From NCBI GenBank assembly GCA_903953895.1, contig CAJBLH010000017.1, positions 1 to 64,000 of the forward strand: a DNA stretch of 64,000 bases, written 5' to 3'. This DNA is from an uncultured Desulfobacteraceae bacterium (GTDB lineage: Bacteria > Desulfobacterota > Desulfobacteria > Desulfobacterales > Desulfatirhabdiaceae). The notes under the pieces are model-generated. The model was not told the DNA's origin. It saw only the letters and a list, made by a program, of their open reading frames with translations, and made no database searches. Positions 9,242 through 19,000 of this stretch are shown piece by piece; position 1 is the stretch's first letter, and every line of letters begins with the position of its first letter. The position numbers and the translations under genes are program-made.

Positions 9242-10380
9242 AAACGAACAGTCTGGCCCAGTCTCTGGCAATAGACAGTCAGTTGTGCATGCCCGGAAGC
9301 GCCGGACGGTTGCTGAAGCAGATTCGGGATATCGAGCAGATAGCACCGGCCTTTCGGGATGCCGGTCTGGTCAAAGCCGTCCGCAAACAGACTTCGGTCA
9401 ATCTGACGGTATCCGGGATTGCCAGCCGTTCCTGCATCAAAAAAGCGCTGGGCGGATTTCTGTTCGCATCGGCCGCGGTGCGAACAGATCTGTTGATTCA
9501 GAACAACAAAATCAGCACGGTCGGAACCGATTCCGTATCGGAGCTGGACGATATCGACTTCGAGGCCCAGCGAAAACGACTCGATCTTGTGGAAATGCGC
9601 CACTGTTATGCACTGGTCGAACGAACGCTGAACCAGGAGACGCAAAGCCATCTGATACTCATCGACACCCCGTTGTTTATCGATCGGGATATGGTTCCTC
9701 TGAAACGGAATATCCGACACTGGAACGAATATCGAAAAACGACGGAGGCCATCGCGTTGTTCTGGACCCGACACAGACAAAAGCTCTTCCCATGGAATCC
9801 CAACGGCCCGATACTGATCAGCATCCTGGCGGAGCGGTTCAGTGCGGTTGTCAGTATTGCCAGGCAGGATCTGCGCACCGCGGAAGGACGAAAATATCTG
9901 CTGATATCGGATGGCTTTTCGGCCGATTCGGCGGAAAGACTCGACCATCTCGACGACCGGCTTACAGGAATTGGCGATACACGCTTTATCAGCGGGATTT
10001 TGGGCGGTTTCAGCCGGACCATCGCCTTCCGAATGGTGGAACACATTTCACGCATGGAACCGGCCAAAGAAGTGTCCTATGGAATGATCGGTTTTCACTT
10101 CCGAAGCAGTCCGGGCGGGCAGATTCAAATGGCCCAACTGGCGGGTGAAGAATCGGACTGGAACACGGAATTGCTGGATACCGTAGCCTGGTATCTGATG
10201 ATTCTCGATTTGCAGAGTCACCGAAAAGCCATGCCGTTACCTCAGTTGCTGAGCAGGCAACAGCTTGCCATTCTTGAAAAATTCACGGAATATTACCGGC
10301 AGGGGCTCAACGATACCCTGCGAAAAAATGAAATTGAAAGCACATGGCTGTTCGGTCTGGACGAGGATTTCGATTCATGA
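9238..10380 (+). CDS. NurA-like protein paired with HerA
   Basis: A 380-residue protein. The segment LILIDTPLFIDRD (about residues 139-151, Asp143) resembles the central aspartate strand of NurA 5'-3' nucleases. The C-terminal region (about residues 325-350, MPLPQLLSRQQLAILEKF) resembles their closing helix pattern. The first NurA acidic motif (DGS) appears to read VSG near residue 58-60, so catalytic competence is doubtful. The best support is position: it directly precedes, and overlaps by ATGA, the HerA-like gene, the classic NurA-HerA order. The ATG at 9238 was chosen over 9199 because it overlaps the upstream stop. Confidence 0.55.
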   Translation: MKTNSLAQSLAIDSQLCMPGSAGRLLKQIRDIEQIAPAFRDAGLVKAVRKQTSVNLTVSGIASRSCIKKALGGFLFASAAVRTDLLIQNNKISTVGTDSVSELDDIDFEAQRKRLDLVEMRHCYALVERTLNQETQSHLILIDTPLFIDRDMVPLKRNIRHWNEYRKTTEAIALFWTRHRQKLFPWNPNGPILISILAERFSAVVSIARQDLRTAEGRKYLLISDGFSADSAERLDHLDDRLTGIGDTRFISGILGGFSRTIAFRMVEHISRMEPAKEVSYGMIGFHFRSSPGGQIQMAQLAGEESDWNTELLDTVAWYLMILDLQSHRKAMPLPQLLSRQQLAILEKFTEYYRQGLNDTLRKNEIESTWLFGLDEDFDS

Positions 10381-12062
10381 AACACAAGGTGCTGGGAAAA
10401 CTGGTGGGAAATACCGGAGACGCCGCACGGCTGACGATGGTGGTACAGGATTCTTTTTCGGTGAGACGGGGCGAATTTGTCCGGATCATGCATCAGGAAC
10501 GCATCGACGAAGCGGTTGTGTCGATTCTGGGGCGTGTTACCCGAATTCATCGGTCCAACATGCTGTTCAATGCCGGTTTCGGCGATGGCGTCACCGATCT
10601 GGAACTGTTGCCGGGTGCGCACGTGACGGGCGAGAATATGTTCGCCAACCTGGAGCTGATCGGATACCGAGACCCCATATCCCGGCAGATTAAAATTCCC
10701 CGCCGTCCCCTGGATCCGGGTGTCGCCGTCGAAACGGTCGATTTTCAATTTCTGAGCGATTTTTATGAATTCAACGAATTCACCAGCCTGCATATAGGCA
10801 ATCTGGTCGGGTATGAGCGCGGAGAAAACACGGTTCCGATCTTTCTGGATATCAACAAGCTGGTGACAGAACATGTCGTGGTGCTGGCCATGACTGGTTC
10901 CGGAAAATCCTATACGATCGGACGAATCATCGAACGACTGGTTGCCTTGAACAATGGAACGGTGGTGGTGTTCGATCCCCATGGCGAATACGGCAAAGCA
11001 ATGGCCAAAGGACAGCTCAATTTTTCCGCCGATAAAAATGGATTCGATGATTTGCGGGATCGGGAGACTCTGCCCAAAATCCAGATGATGTTTGAACGGC
11101 TCCAGAAAGTCGGCGCGGGGATTCAGGTATATACCCCCCAAAACGAAACGTTCAAATTCAAGTATGCCGGCCATAATATGATGTTGGCGCTTCAGTTCGA
11201 TCACTTCGAAATGGATGATGTGGCGGAAATTCTTCCCGGTTTGACAGAACCCCAGCAACGGGTGCTGGATGTGGCCATGCGCTACTGGCGGACGGCAGAC
11301 AAAGCGGAACCTCGGGATATCAACCGGCTGCGGCATCTGTTGGGCGACGGCATCGATGAATTACGCAACTGGGACGATCTGTCGGATGCGGAATCCAGAG
11401 CCCTCAATGGCCGGAGTGCGGCCGTGGCATCCATGAAACTGTCCCGCGTGCTGAATGAAGCACAAAGCTTTTATTCCGCCACCATGGAAGCACCGACGGA
11501 TATCTATCTAATGATCGGCCGACCTTCCAACATGCAGGGAAGACTGGTGATCATCGATCTGCAGGGGTTGAGCGATACGGCCAAACAGGTAGTCTGCGCC
11601 CTGATTTCCAGCGAAATTCTGCGGGCCGCTTCCAGCAAGACCGATTTCCTGAGACCTTGTTTTCTGGTGTATGAAGAAGGTCATAGTTTTGCACCGGCCG
11701 GTGGAAAGGCCGTCAGTCACCGCATCATCAAAAAGATTGCAGGGGAAGGCCGAAAATTCGGGGTCGGCTTTGCCATTGTCAGTCAGCGTCCGTCCAAGCT
11801 GGATCCGGATGTGACTTCCCAGTGCAACACATTGATCACGATGCGGCTGAAAAATCCCGACGATCAGCGGTTCATTGCCAAAGCCTCGGATATGGTCAGC
11901 CAGGCGGATCTGGATGAATTACCTAGTCTTTCCACCGGAGAGGCACTGGTCTGCGGCCGATCCATTCCGGCGCCATTGCTGGTCAAAGTCGGGGCCAAAG
12001 CCCTGATTCACGGTGGAGAGTCACCCGATGTCCTGCGCGCCTGGGGAACATTCAATGGCTGA
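10377..12062 (+). CDS. HerA-like hexameric ATPase/DNA translocase
   Basis: A 561-residue protein. Residues about 1-130 form a HAS-barrel-like N-terminal domain (GKLVGNTGDAARLTMVVQDS). An FtsK/HerA-type RecA core follows, with Walker A MTGSGKSYTIGRI (about residue 170-182), VVVFDPHGEYGKA, Walker B-like CFLVYEEGH (about 428) and VSQRPSKLDPDVTSQCNT, the sensor region typical of HerA. HerA proteins form rings that pump DNA for a partner nuclease; here the neighbours are a NurA-like and a PD-(D/E)XK-like protein. Start 10377 overlaps the upstream stop (ATGA), and its end overlaps the next gene by 8 bp. It appears intact. Confidence 0.9.
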   Translation: MKHKVLGKLVGNTGDAARLTMVVQDSFSVRRGEFVRIMHQERIDEAVVSILGRVTRIHRSNMLFNAGFGDGVTDLELLPGAHVTGENMFANLELIGYRDPISRQIKIPRRPLDPGVAVETVDFQFLSDFYEFNEFTSLHIGNLVGYERGENTVPIFLDINKLVTEHVVVLAMTGSGKSYTIGRIIERLVALNNGTVVVFDPHGEYGKAMAKGQLNFSADKNGFDDLRDRETLPKIQMMFERLQKVGAGIQVYTPQNETFKFKYAGHNMMLALQFDHFEMDDVAEILPGLTEPQQRVLDVAMRYWRTADKAEPRDINRLRHLLGDGIDELRNWDDLSDAESRALNGRSAAVASMKLSRVLNEAQSFYSATMEAPTDIYLMIGRPSNMQGRLVIIDLQGLSDTAKQVVCALISSEILRAASSKTDFLRPCFLVYEEGHSFAPAGGKAVSHRIIKKIAGEGRKFGVGFAIVSQRPSKLDPDVTSQCNTLITMRLKNPDDQRFIAKASDMVSQADLDELPSLSTGEALVCGRSIPAPLLVKVGAKALIHGGESPDVLRAWGTFNG

Positions 12063-12633
12063 CCTGTTGGAGCGTATCATATCGGCCATGTCTTCTCTTG
12101 AATTCATCGGCCGGAACTATCCCATGTTGACGGAATGGGGAGTTCTGGACCAGGATGTGCTGATTCATAGCCTGGGATGCAGTGTCTGGAATTTATTGGG
12201 GCATGATCTTGGGTTCATTGCGGTTGCCGAGTGCCCGGCGCCGATGACACACGGTCTGGACATTCGGGCCGATTCGACCTGGTTCTGCCGGATGAAAAGA
12301 AAACCTGTAGTTCTGATCGAATTCGAACGATTTGACGGATCCAGACAGGGGCAGCAGAAACTGGATGAAAAAATCCGTAATCTGCTGGAGGCGGCCATGA
12401 GATGGGAAAACAGCCCGTCGGTGTTGATTCTCTCTGCATGGAGCAAGGGCGTGGTTTCAGCTCCCGATCTTCACGGTCTTAAAGAACGCTGCCGCGATGG
12501 ATTCAGGACATCCACAGGCGTCAATGTGGTTTTCGGGAAGAACACCACACTGTTGTTCAACCGGTTCATTTTTGAAATTCAGTCGGACAGAAGTCTGATA
12601 ATCACTCAAACCCGGAGCATGAGGCTTTTGTGA
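12055..12633 (+). CDS. PD-(D/E)XK-nuclease-like operon protein
   Basis: A 192-residue protein. The stretch DIRADSTWFCRM...PVVLIEFERFDGSRQGQQKL places an Asp (73) about 16 residues before an E-x-E (89-91) on a predicted beta strand and is followed by a helix rich in K and E. This is the layout of PD-(D/E)XK restriction-type nucleases, with Glu in place of the usual Lys. The rest looks like a small alpha/beta domain. The ATG at 12055 overlaps the end of the HerA gene. Nuclease activity is inference from motif and context; it could equally be a non-catalytic member. Confidence 0.5.
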   Translation: MADLLERIISAMSSLEFIGRNYPMLTEWGVLDQDVLIHSLGCSVWNLLGHDLGFIAVAECPAPMTHGLDIRADSTWFCRMKRKPVVLIEFERFDGSRQGQQKLDEKIRNLLEAAMRWENSPSVLILSAWSKGVVSAPDLHGLKERCRDGFRTSTGVNVVFGKNTTLLFNRFIFEIQSDRSLIITQTRSMRLL

Positions 12634-14105
12634 ACATCAAATCCGCACATTTTTTGCCTGGAACGAACAAGCGACTGGGTGACAAATACCTCTTGATCGA
12701 GTGCCTGGGGGATGGCAGTCATGGCTGGGTCTGGCGGGCGGAGCGATTGTCTGACGGAACGGTCGTAGCCGTAAAAATCCCCAAAGATCCCACCAAAGAG
12801 GATCGGTTGTTGTCGGAAGGCCGGGAACTGCTAAACGTGGAACGGCACCCCAACATCGTTCACATCACCGATATGGGCAGAATTCCACCGGCCAATGAAT
12901 GGTTTTTCATCGAGATGGAATACTTTCCCAGTCAAAGTCTGGCTCAGAAACTGGAGCAGCGGGCTCAACAATTCGGCAACACGTTCGAACGGCTTTTCCA
13001 TATTTACGAGCAGGTGATTGCAGCGGTCGATTTTCTTTCGGAATTACCGGTGCCGATTTCCCATGGAGATATCAAACCGCACAACATTCTGATCGGCGAA
13101 AAAGATCAGGTAAAACTGACGGATTTCGGTAGTTCCGCCCTGCCCGAGGAAATCTATGTCCGGATGCGCGAGAATGGGGGGACGGTGTTGTATGCGGCAC
13201 CGGAATTCTCGGATAGCATCCGTCGGAAAGGCAGCTTCGAAAATTTGCTCCGAGGCGATATCTACAGTATGGGCGTGTTGTTGTATCAACTGATTACCGG
13301 ACAGCTTCCCCATGACACGCCATCTCAGGTTCGACGGCATGCCCCCTTCAAAAAACCCGGCGAGATCAACAGGAATATCCATCCGGAACTCGAGCAGGTC
13401 ATTCTGCGGTGTTTGAAAAAAAATCCATTGGAGCGATATCAGACTGTACCGGATTTACGAAGTGCCTTCACCTCGGCGCGGCACCAACAATTCCGAATGC
13501 CCAGCTATTCCATTCCTGCCGTTCCCGCTGATTCCGCCGGTGATTGGTCAACGGCTGTCATGACAGCGCTGGCTGATAAAAAATATACGACAGCCGCAAG
13601 AATCGCCGAGAAGGAATATGCTCGATCTTGCGACAGCTCCGCCTTGCTTCAACAATTGTACGGGTTGTATCGAGCCAATCACCTGTTTGATTTTGAAAAA
13701 GTGTTCGATCAGGAATATGAAAAAATTCCTCAAGATGGAGATGATGCCAAGTCCATCCGTATTCTAGCGATCAAAGCATTTCTATGTCTTCGCAACACAG
13801 ATCGCGCCAGATCGCTGGTCGCGCAATCCACCGCACTGGATGGCGAGACGATAGAACTGAATTTCCTCTCGGCAAATATCCTGGGGCTGGAAGCAAATTT
13901 CGCGGCTGCCAGAGAAATCTTGGAAAAAATCAATAAAGTCTCGCCCTACAAGCCCAAGGTACTGAACCGACTGATCCAGGTATGTGAGCAGATGCGGGAT
14001 TACCGTGCCGCTGCGGGTTATCTGCGTCATGCGTTGCGGGTTGTCAAGGATGCCCCCGATCTCGAAGAAAAACAAAAGCGTTATCAACAACTGGGGCTTT
14101 GGTGA
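12630..14105 (+). CDS. Hanks-type Ser/Thr protein kinase with helical-repeat C-terminus
   Basis: A 491-residue protein with a complete kinase core: glycine loop LGDGSHGWV (about 27-34), VAVK lysine (49), catalytic HGDIKPHN (145-152), DFG (165-167) and an APE motif. A TPR-like helical repeat region follows (about residues 300-490), suggesting protein docking. The arginine before the catalytic Asp is replaced by glycine (HGD), so activation-loop control may differ from classic RD kinases. It starts with GTG overlapping the upstream stop (GTGA), the last gene of the coupled operon. No transmembrane helix is seen. Kinases of this type occur in several defence systems (for example PglW of BREX type 2). 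Confidence 0.9.
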   Translation: MNIKSAHFLPGTNKRLGDKYLLIECLGDGSHGWVWRAERLSDGTVVAVKIPKDPTKEDRLLSEGRELLNVERHPNIVHITDMGRIPPANEWFFIEMEYFPSQSLAQKLEQRAQQFGNTFERLFHIYEQVIAAVDFLSELPVPISHGDIKPHNILIGEKDQVKLTDFGSSALPEEIYVRMRENGGTVLYAAPEFSDSIRRKGSFENLLRGDIYSMGVLLYQLITGQLPHDTPSQVRRHAPFKKPGEINRNIHPELEQVILRCLKKNPLERYQTVPDLRSAFTSARHQQFRMPSYSIPAVPADSAGDWSTAVMTALADKKYTTAARIAEKEYARSCDSSALLQQLYGLYRANHLFDFEKVFDQEYEKIPQDGDDAKSIRILAIKAFLCLRNTDRARSLVAQSTALDGETIELNFLSANILGLEANFAAAREILEKINKVSPYKPKVLNRLIQVCEQMRDYRAAAGYLRHALRVVKDAPDLEEKQKRYQQLGLW

Positions 14106-14113
14106 ATGGGAAA

Positions 14114-14806
14114 TCATTCTTTCATGATGCGGATAATGCGCTCATCCAGACAGGATCGCATGAAAGTATTCATCAGTGCCTGATCGGCCGTTTCATAGAA
14201 AGTCAGCATCAATTGATTGAACTCCAACTGCCGCCTGGCCGGCAGATTGATGGCCGGATATCCATTGTTCAATAGCAGGCCGTTCATCATGAAACGACCC
14301 ATGCGTTTGTTGACGTCGTAGAAAAATTGACATCTCGCCATGGTTAGAAAGATGTGGATGGCCTGATCATAGATGTCTGGTATCCTCGAAGCATTTGTTA
14401 CCATGTCATCGAACAGGTCCGGCAGCCGCGCCGCATCCGGCGGCATGTAATCCGTTCCCGCAATGGTCACCCCCCCGGAGCGAAATCGCCCCCATTCCAG
14501 GGATTCTTCTTTGCCGGCAATGGCATGGAGGCGGCAGGCTTTTTCATTCGTTATGTCGAATCGATCGGTTTCGATCCAGTCGAAGATGGTGCGCCAGGCC
14601 TGCCCCTGATTCACGGCGATCTGCTGATCGGCAATCCGATGCCCCCCGACGGTAATTCCGTCCAAGAGCGTCTGAATCTCCGGCAATGTAAAATTGAGCC
14701 CTTCCAGGGTAACGGCATCCCAAACGAACTCGGGCAGTTGCCGTTTGGCCAGCATGAGTGCTTTGGGCTTGTTGGGTTTCATGAACCAGCGATGGTCTTT
14801 TTTCAT
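14114..14806 (-). CDS. Fic-family protein with Gln at the catalytic His position
   Basis: A 230-residue Fic/DOC-fold protein. The active-site motif H-x-F-x-D/E-G-N-K/G-R-x-x-R reads Q-F-F-Y-D-V-N-K-R-M-G-R; the usual catalytic His is CAA (Gln). AVTLEG near residue 31-36 resembles the inhibitory (S/T)xxxE(G/N) helix of class II Fic proteins but lacks the Ser/Thr. Canonical AMP transfer is therefore unlikely; related sequences with Gln appear to form a subgroup (from memory). It converges on the kinase gene with only 8 bp between them and may be an accessory or regulator of that operon. Confidence 0.8.
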   Translation of the reverse strand: MKKDHRWFMKPNKPKALMLAKRQLPEFVWDAVTLEGLNFTLPEIQTLLDGITVGGHRIADQQIAVNQGQAWRTIFDWIETDRFDITNEKACRLHAIAGKEESLEWGRFRSGGVTIAGTDYMPPDAARLPDLFDDMVTNASRIPDIYDQAIHIFLTMARCQFFYDVNKRMGRFMMNGLLLNNGYPAINLPARRQLEFNQLMLTFYETADQALMNTFMRSCLDERIIRIMKE

Positions 14807-14884
14807 AGTTTGAAGAATGGGTACCCTTCTGATAAACGCATCTTTGCGGTATGATACAGATCAACTGAACCACTTCCACTGTAG

Positions 14885-14999
14885 ATGTGTTGTTTATTAA
14901 ATTGAGAGACAATGGTATAGACAAATGGATATGTTATTCAACATTGCCGATTACCGTGAATAAACTTCTTAAAACACAAACGCAATCAGTGAACAAGGA
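14885..14999 (+). repeat. Diverged direct repeat, copy A, upstream of the methyltransferase
   Basis: About 115 bp align without gaps to 19763-19877, roughly 80 percent identical by eye. It begins GATGTGTTGTTTATTAAAT and includes CAATGGTATA, GTTATTC and TTGCCG. Both copies are open in the same frame (LFIK, DNGI, YS, LP, TV, LK), so the repeat may descend from a coding sequence now lost. It supplies the leader region just before the methyltransferase ribosome binding site. Confidence 0.75.
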
Positions 15000-15006
15000 A
15001 AAATCC

Positions 15007-16002
15007 ATGAAACCAACCGAATGGCACCCCGGAACTCTGCTGGAAACCGCAGGCGGATATTGGAAAACATGCGCACTGCATGCTGCAGTCCAGTTAGATG
15101 TATTTACTGAAATTGATGATCTGCGGCTTTCAGCCGACGCGATTGCCGAAACACTTCAGGCAGACCCCAGGGCGTTGGCCATGCTGCTGAATGCCCTGAC
15201 CGCCATGAATCTTCTTGAAAAATCAGATGGCATCTATGCAAACACGCCCGAGGCCGCTCGCTTTCTTTCCAGGAAATCTCCGGCATATATCGGGTACATC
15301 ATCAAACACCACCACCATCTGGTACCATCCTGGAGCCGACTGGATCAGGCTGTTTTAAGTGGCGGCCCGGTTCGCACTCAGGCCACGCACGGCAGCGACG
15401 ATGAGCGGGAAAGTTTTCTGATGGGCATGTTCAATATGGCCATGATGACGGCACCCAGAATTGTTCCCAAAATCGATCTCACCCATTGCAAATCATTTCT
15501 GGATATGGGCGGCGGCCCTGGAACCTATGCCATTCAGTTCTGTCTGAAAAATCCAGGGTTGCATGCCGTGGTCTTCGATCTGCCGACCACAAGGCCTTTT
15601 GCCGAAAAAACCATCGACAGCCACGGCCTGTCCGACCGGATCGGATTTCAGGCAGGCAGTTACCTGCATGACCCGGTGGAAGGACGCTATGATGTGGCCT
15701 GGCTTTCCCAGATTCTTCACGGAGAAGGGCCCGAAGACTGTCGAACAATGATTCAAAAGGCGGTATCGGCCCTTTCTCCGGGTGGCATGATCCTGATCCA
15801 TGAATTTATTCTGAACAACGAAATGAACGGCCCGCTGTTTCCGGCACTTTTTTCACTGAACATGCTGCTTGGCACCGATTCCGGCCAGTCCTATTCCGAG
15901 CAGCAGATCAGCGACATGCTGGCCGATGCCGGGGTCCGGAATATTCACCGGATTGCCATCGACAGTCCGAACGATTCCGGCATCATTGCCGGAGAAGTGT
16001 AA
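15007..16002 (+). CDS. SAM-dependent O-methyltransferase family 2 protein
   Basis: A 331-residue protein with an N-terminal winged-helix dimerisation domain (about 1-100; AAVQLDVFTEIDD, LLNALTAMNLLE) and a Rossmann methyltransferase domain whose SAM loop is FLDMGGGPGTYA (about 160-171). DVAWLSQILH and MILIHEFIL are typical of the acetylserotonin O-methyltransferase/hydroxyneurosporene methyltransferase group. The acceptor is unknown. ATG 15007 is preferred over the GTG at 14887, because AAGGAA lies just upstream and the extra N-terminus belongs to the flanking repeat. Its last codons and 3' flank are duplicated at about 19893-19955. Confidence 0.85.
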   Translation: MKPTEWHPGTLLETAGGYWKTCALHAAVQLDVFTEIDDLRLSADAIAETLQADPRALAMLLNALTAMNLLEKSDGIYANTPEAARFLSRKSPAYIGYIIKHHHHLVPSWSRLDQAVLSGGPVRTQATHGSDDERESFLMGMFNMAMMTAPRIVPKIDLTHCKSFLDMGGGPGTYAIQFCLKNPGLHAVVFDLPTTRPFAEKTIDSHGLSDRIGFQAGSYLHDPVEGRYDVAWLSQILHGEGPEDCRTMIQKAVSALSPGGMILIHEFILNNEMNGPLFPALFSLNMLLGTDSGQSYSEQQISDMLADAGVRNIHRIAIDSPNDSGIIAGEV

Positions 16003-16075
16003 TCGATCCATGTCGCGTTCAGTCTGATTTTCGTATTGCCGCCAAACTGGAATCGAAAAAAATCGAGAGTACACC

Positions 16076-19000
16076 ATGAACCTGTCAACCAATCCTTCAA
16101 CTATTCTAATTGTCGATGACGAACCGGCAATATAGCGGTTCTGAACCAGCTTCTTTCAGCCAAATATCGCGTGCTGGCCAGCAAAACGGGCGAACAGGCA
16201 CTACTGAACGCGTCCAGAGAACCCGGTCCGGACCTGATACTGCTCGATATCATGATGCCGGGAATGGATGGATACACCGTTCTTTCCCGTTTGCGTGAAA
16301 ATGAAAAAACTCGGGAGATACCGGTCATTTTTGTAACGGCATTGGACGATATCGTGGATGAAGAACGGGGTCTGGAACTCGGTGCCGTTGACTATATCAC
16401 CAAACCGATCAAACCGGCCATCGTGAAAGCGCGGGTCATGGCGCATCTGGAGATCAAACATGCCCGGGATCGGCTGAAAGACCAGAATATCTGGCTGGAA
16501 GCCGAAGTCGCCCGACGTATGCAGGAAAACATTCTGATTCAAGATCTCAGTCTGTGTGCATTGACACAACTGGCTGAAACACGCGATTCCGATACGGGCA
16601 ATCACATTTTGCGTACTCAGAGCTATGTCGAAGCACTTGCCCGCAATTTGCAGTCGCATCCGCTTTTTGCCTCGGAGCTGGACGAACTGCATCTGATTCG
16701 AATAGTGAAGGCCTCTCCGCTGCACGATATCGGCAAAGTCGGTATCCCCGATGCCATTCTCTTGAAACCCGGAAAACTGACACCTGAAGAATGGGAAATC
16801 ATGCAAAATCATACCCGCATTGGTGGTGATGCGATTCGCAATGCAATAGAGAAAGCTACGATTTTAAATAAATATCGAGATAATAAAACCAGTCCGGAAT
16901 CCCTGATCTTTCTCGAGGTGGCACGTGTAATCGCAACCTGCCATCACGAAAAATGGGACGGAACTGGATACCCCGACTGCCTGGAAGGACCGGCCATTCC
17001 GTTTCCAGCCCGACTGATGGCCCTGGCCTATGAGTTGTATAAGGCCGACATCTTTTTGCCGACAGATGCCACTCTTTTTTTCACCGGCCTGCCGCTGGAA
17101 AATTTACTCAACACTTTATTGGAAGGACGAGCGGATGCAATTTTCGTTCGAACCGGTTTGCTGGAAACCTGGCAGAATGAGGGACGAATTACACCGGAAA
17201 CACTGACCGTACTGAACCCTAAACCACTGCCGGAGTACCCATTTGCCGTATCCACCCCGCTCTATCCCGAGTGGCCGATCGTCGCCATGCCGCAGATTGA
17301 CGAACACACTGCCAAACGGTTCACCGCTGCATTGTTCCAAATGCCGGATAACCCTGATGCAAACCATATTCTGGGAGTTTACGGATTTACTCTGCCCTAT
17401 GATGACGAGCCGGTAAGCGAACTGGCTCGTCATCTTCGACTGCCGCCATATGATTATGAAATGCCCATCCGATTCAAGGATATCTGGCAGAACTATCAGC
17501 GGACAATCATTTTGCTTCTTCTGTGTATGGTGGCAGTTATCGCACTGATGTTGCGGACCCTAGTCTATGCATCCCCTCTGAGAAAGGCCCGTCAGGAGAT
17601 TAGCCGTACTGCTGAACGGCTCGAGCAGGAAAAAGCTTGGTTGCGCACGCTGCTGGAAACTATGCCCGATATCGTGTGGCTGAAAGATTCCCAGGGAGTT
17701 TACCTGTTCTGCAATCCCAGTTTCGAACCCCTGTGCAGCACCACCGAGAAAAACATCATCGGACGGACCGACTACGATTTCTTTGATAAGGAAATTGCTG
17801 ATTTCTTTTGTGAAAAAGATCGGATTACCATACAGGCAGGCAAACCTACCACCTACGAGGAATGGATGATGTATAAGGACGGCAGCTACACCGGTCTGTA
17901 TCAGACCATCAAAACACCGATGTGGGATGCGGATGGCAGACTGATCGGTGTGCTGGGGGTCGCGCGGGATATCTCCGAAAAAAAACGAGCGGAAATTGAG
18001 TTGGACAATTACAGTAAAAATCTTGAAAAATTGGTTTCAGACCGCACAGCCAGACTGAACGAAGTCAACGAACAGTTGAAAATCAGCCAGGAGCGCTATG
18101 AACTGGGTGAAGATATCCACGATCATTTCCTCAATCTGGTGCATCCGGAAGACAGGGACAAACTGCTCTCCATTGCAACATACCGGCTTGAAACCGAAGG
18201 CGGATATGAACTCGAGTTCCGCATGTGCGCCAAAGACGGCAGTTACAAATGGATTCTCAGCCGGGGCAAGGTCGTGGAACGGGACGCAGCCGGTCACCCC
18301 AGCCGGGCCATCGGCACCCATACCGATTTGACCGTGCGCAAAGAGATGGAACTCGAGCTGATTCGAGCCAAGGAACAGGCCGAGGCCGCCATGCGGGCCA
18401 AGTCCGAATTCATCGCCAACATGAGCCACGAAATCCGCACCCCGATGAATGCCATTATCGGATTTGCCCATCTGATCAAAAGTGATCCCCTCACCCCCCG
18501 GCAGCTCGACCAACTGTCCAAAATATCGAATGCAGCCCATCATCTATTGCAGATCATCAATGCCATTTTGGACTTTTCCAAGATCGAAGCCCGAAAGATA
18601 ACGCTCGATATCCGTGATTTCGAACCGGCTCGGGTGATCGACCATGTGTGCAGCATTGTCTTGGAAAAAGCCATTGCCAAGAATCTGGATCTGCTGGTTG
18701 ACCTGAATCATGTTCATCTGATGCTGCGCGGGGATGATCTGCGCCTTGGCCAGATATTGATCAATCTGGTCGGCAATGCTGTCAAATTCACGGATAAAGG
18801 TTTTGTTTCCATCTCTGGAAGCATCATCGACCAGCGGGCGGATGAAATCGTTCTGCGATTCGAGGTCAAAGATACGGGTATCGGCATGACCCCCGATCAG
18901 GCGGCGAATCTGTTTCAAGCCTTCGAACAGGCAGACACATCCATCACCCGTCGTTTCGGCGGTACAGGACTGGGACTGGCCATCAGCAGGCCGAACGTTC

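Noticed and set aside
5821-14105. Assignment to BREX or to Dnd/Ssp systems
   Set aside because: No PglX methylase, PglZ phosphatase, cysteine desulfurase or DndCDE-like genes are present; similarity rests only on a kinase and ATPases.
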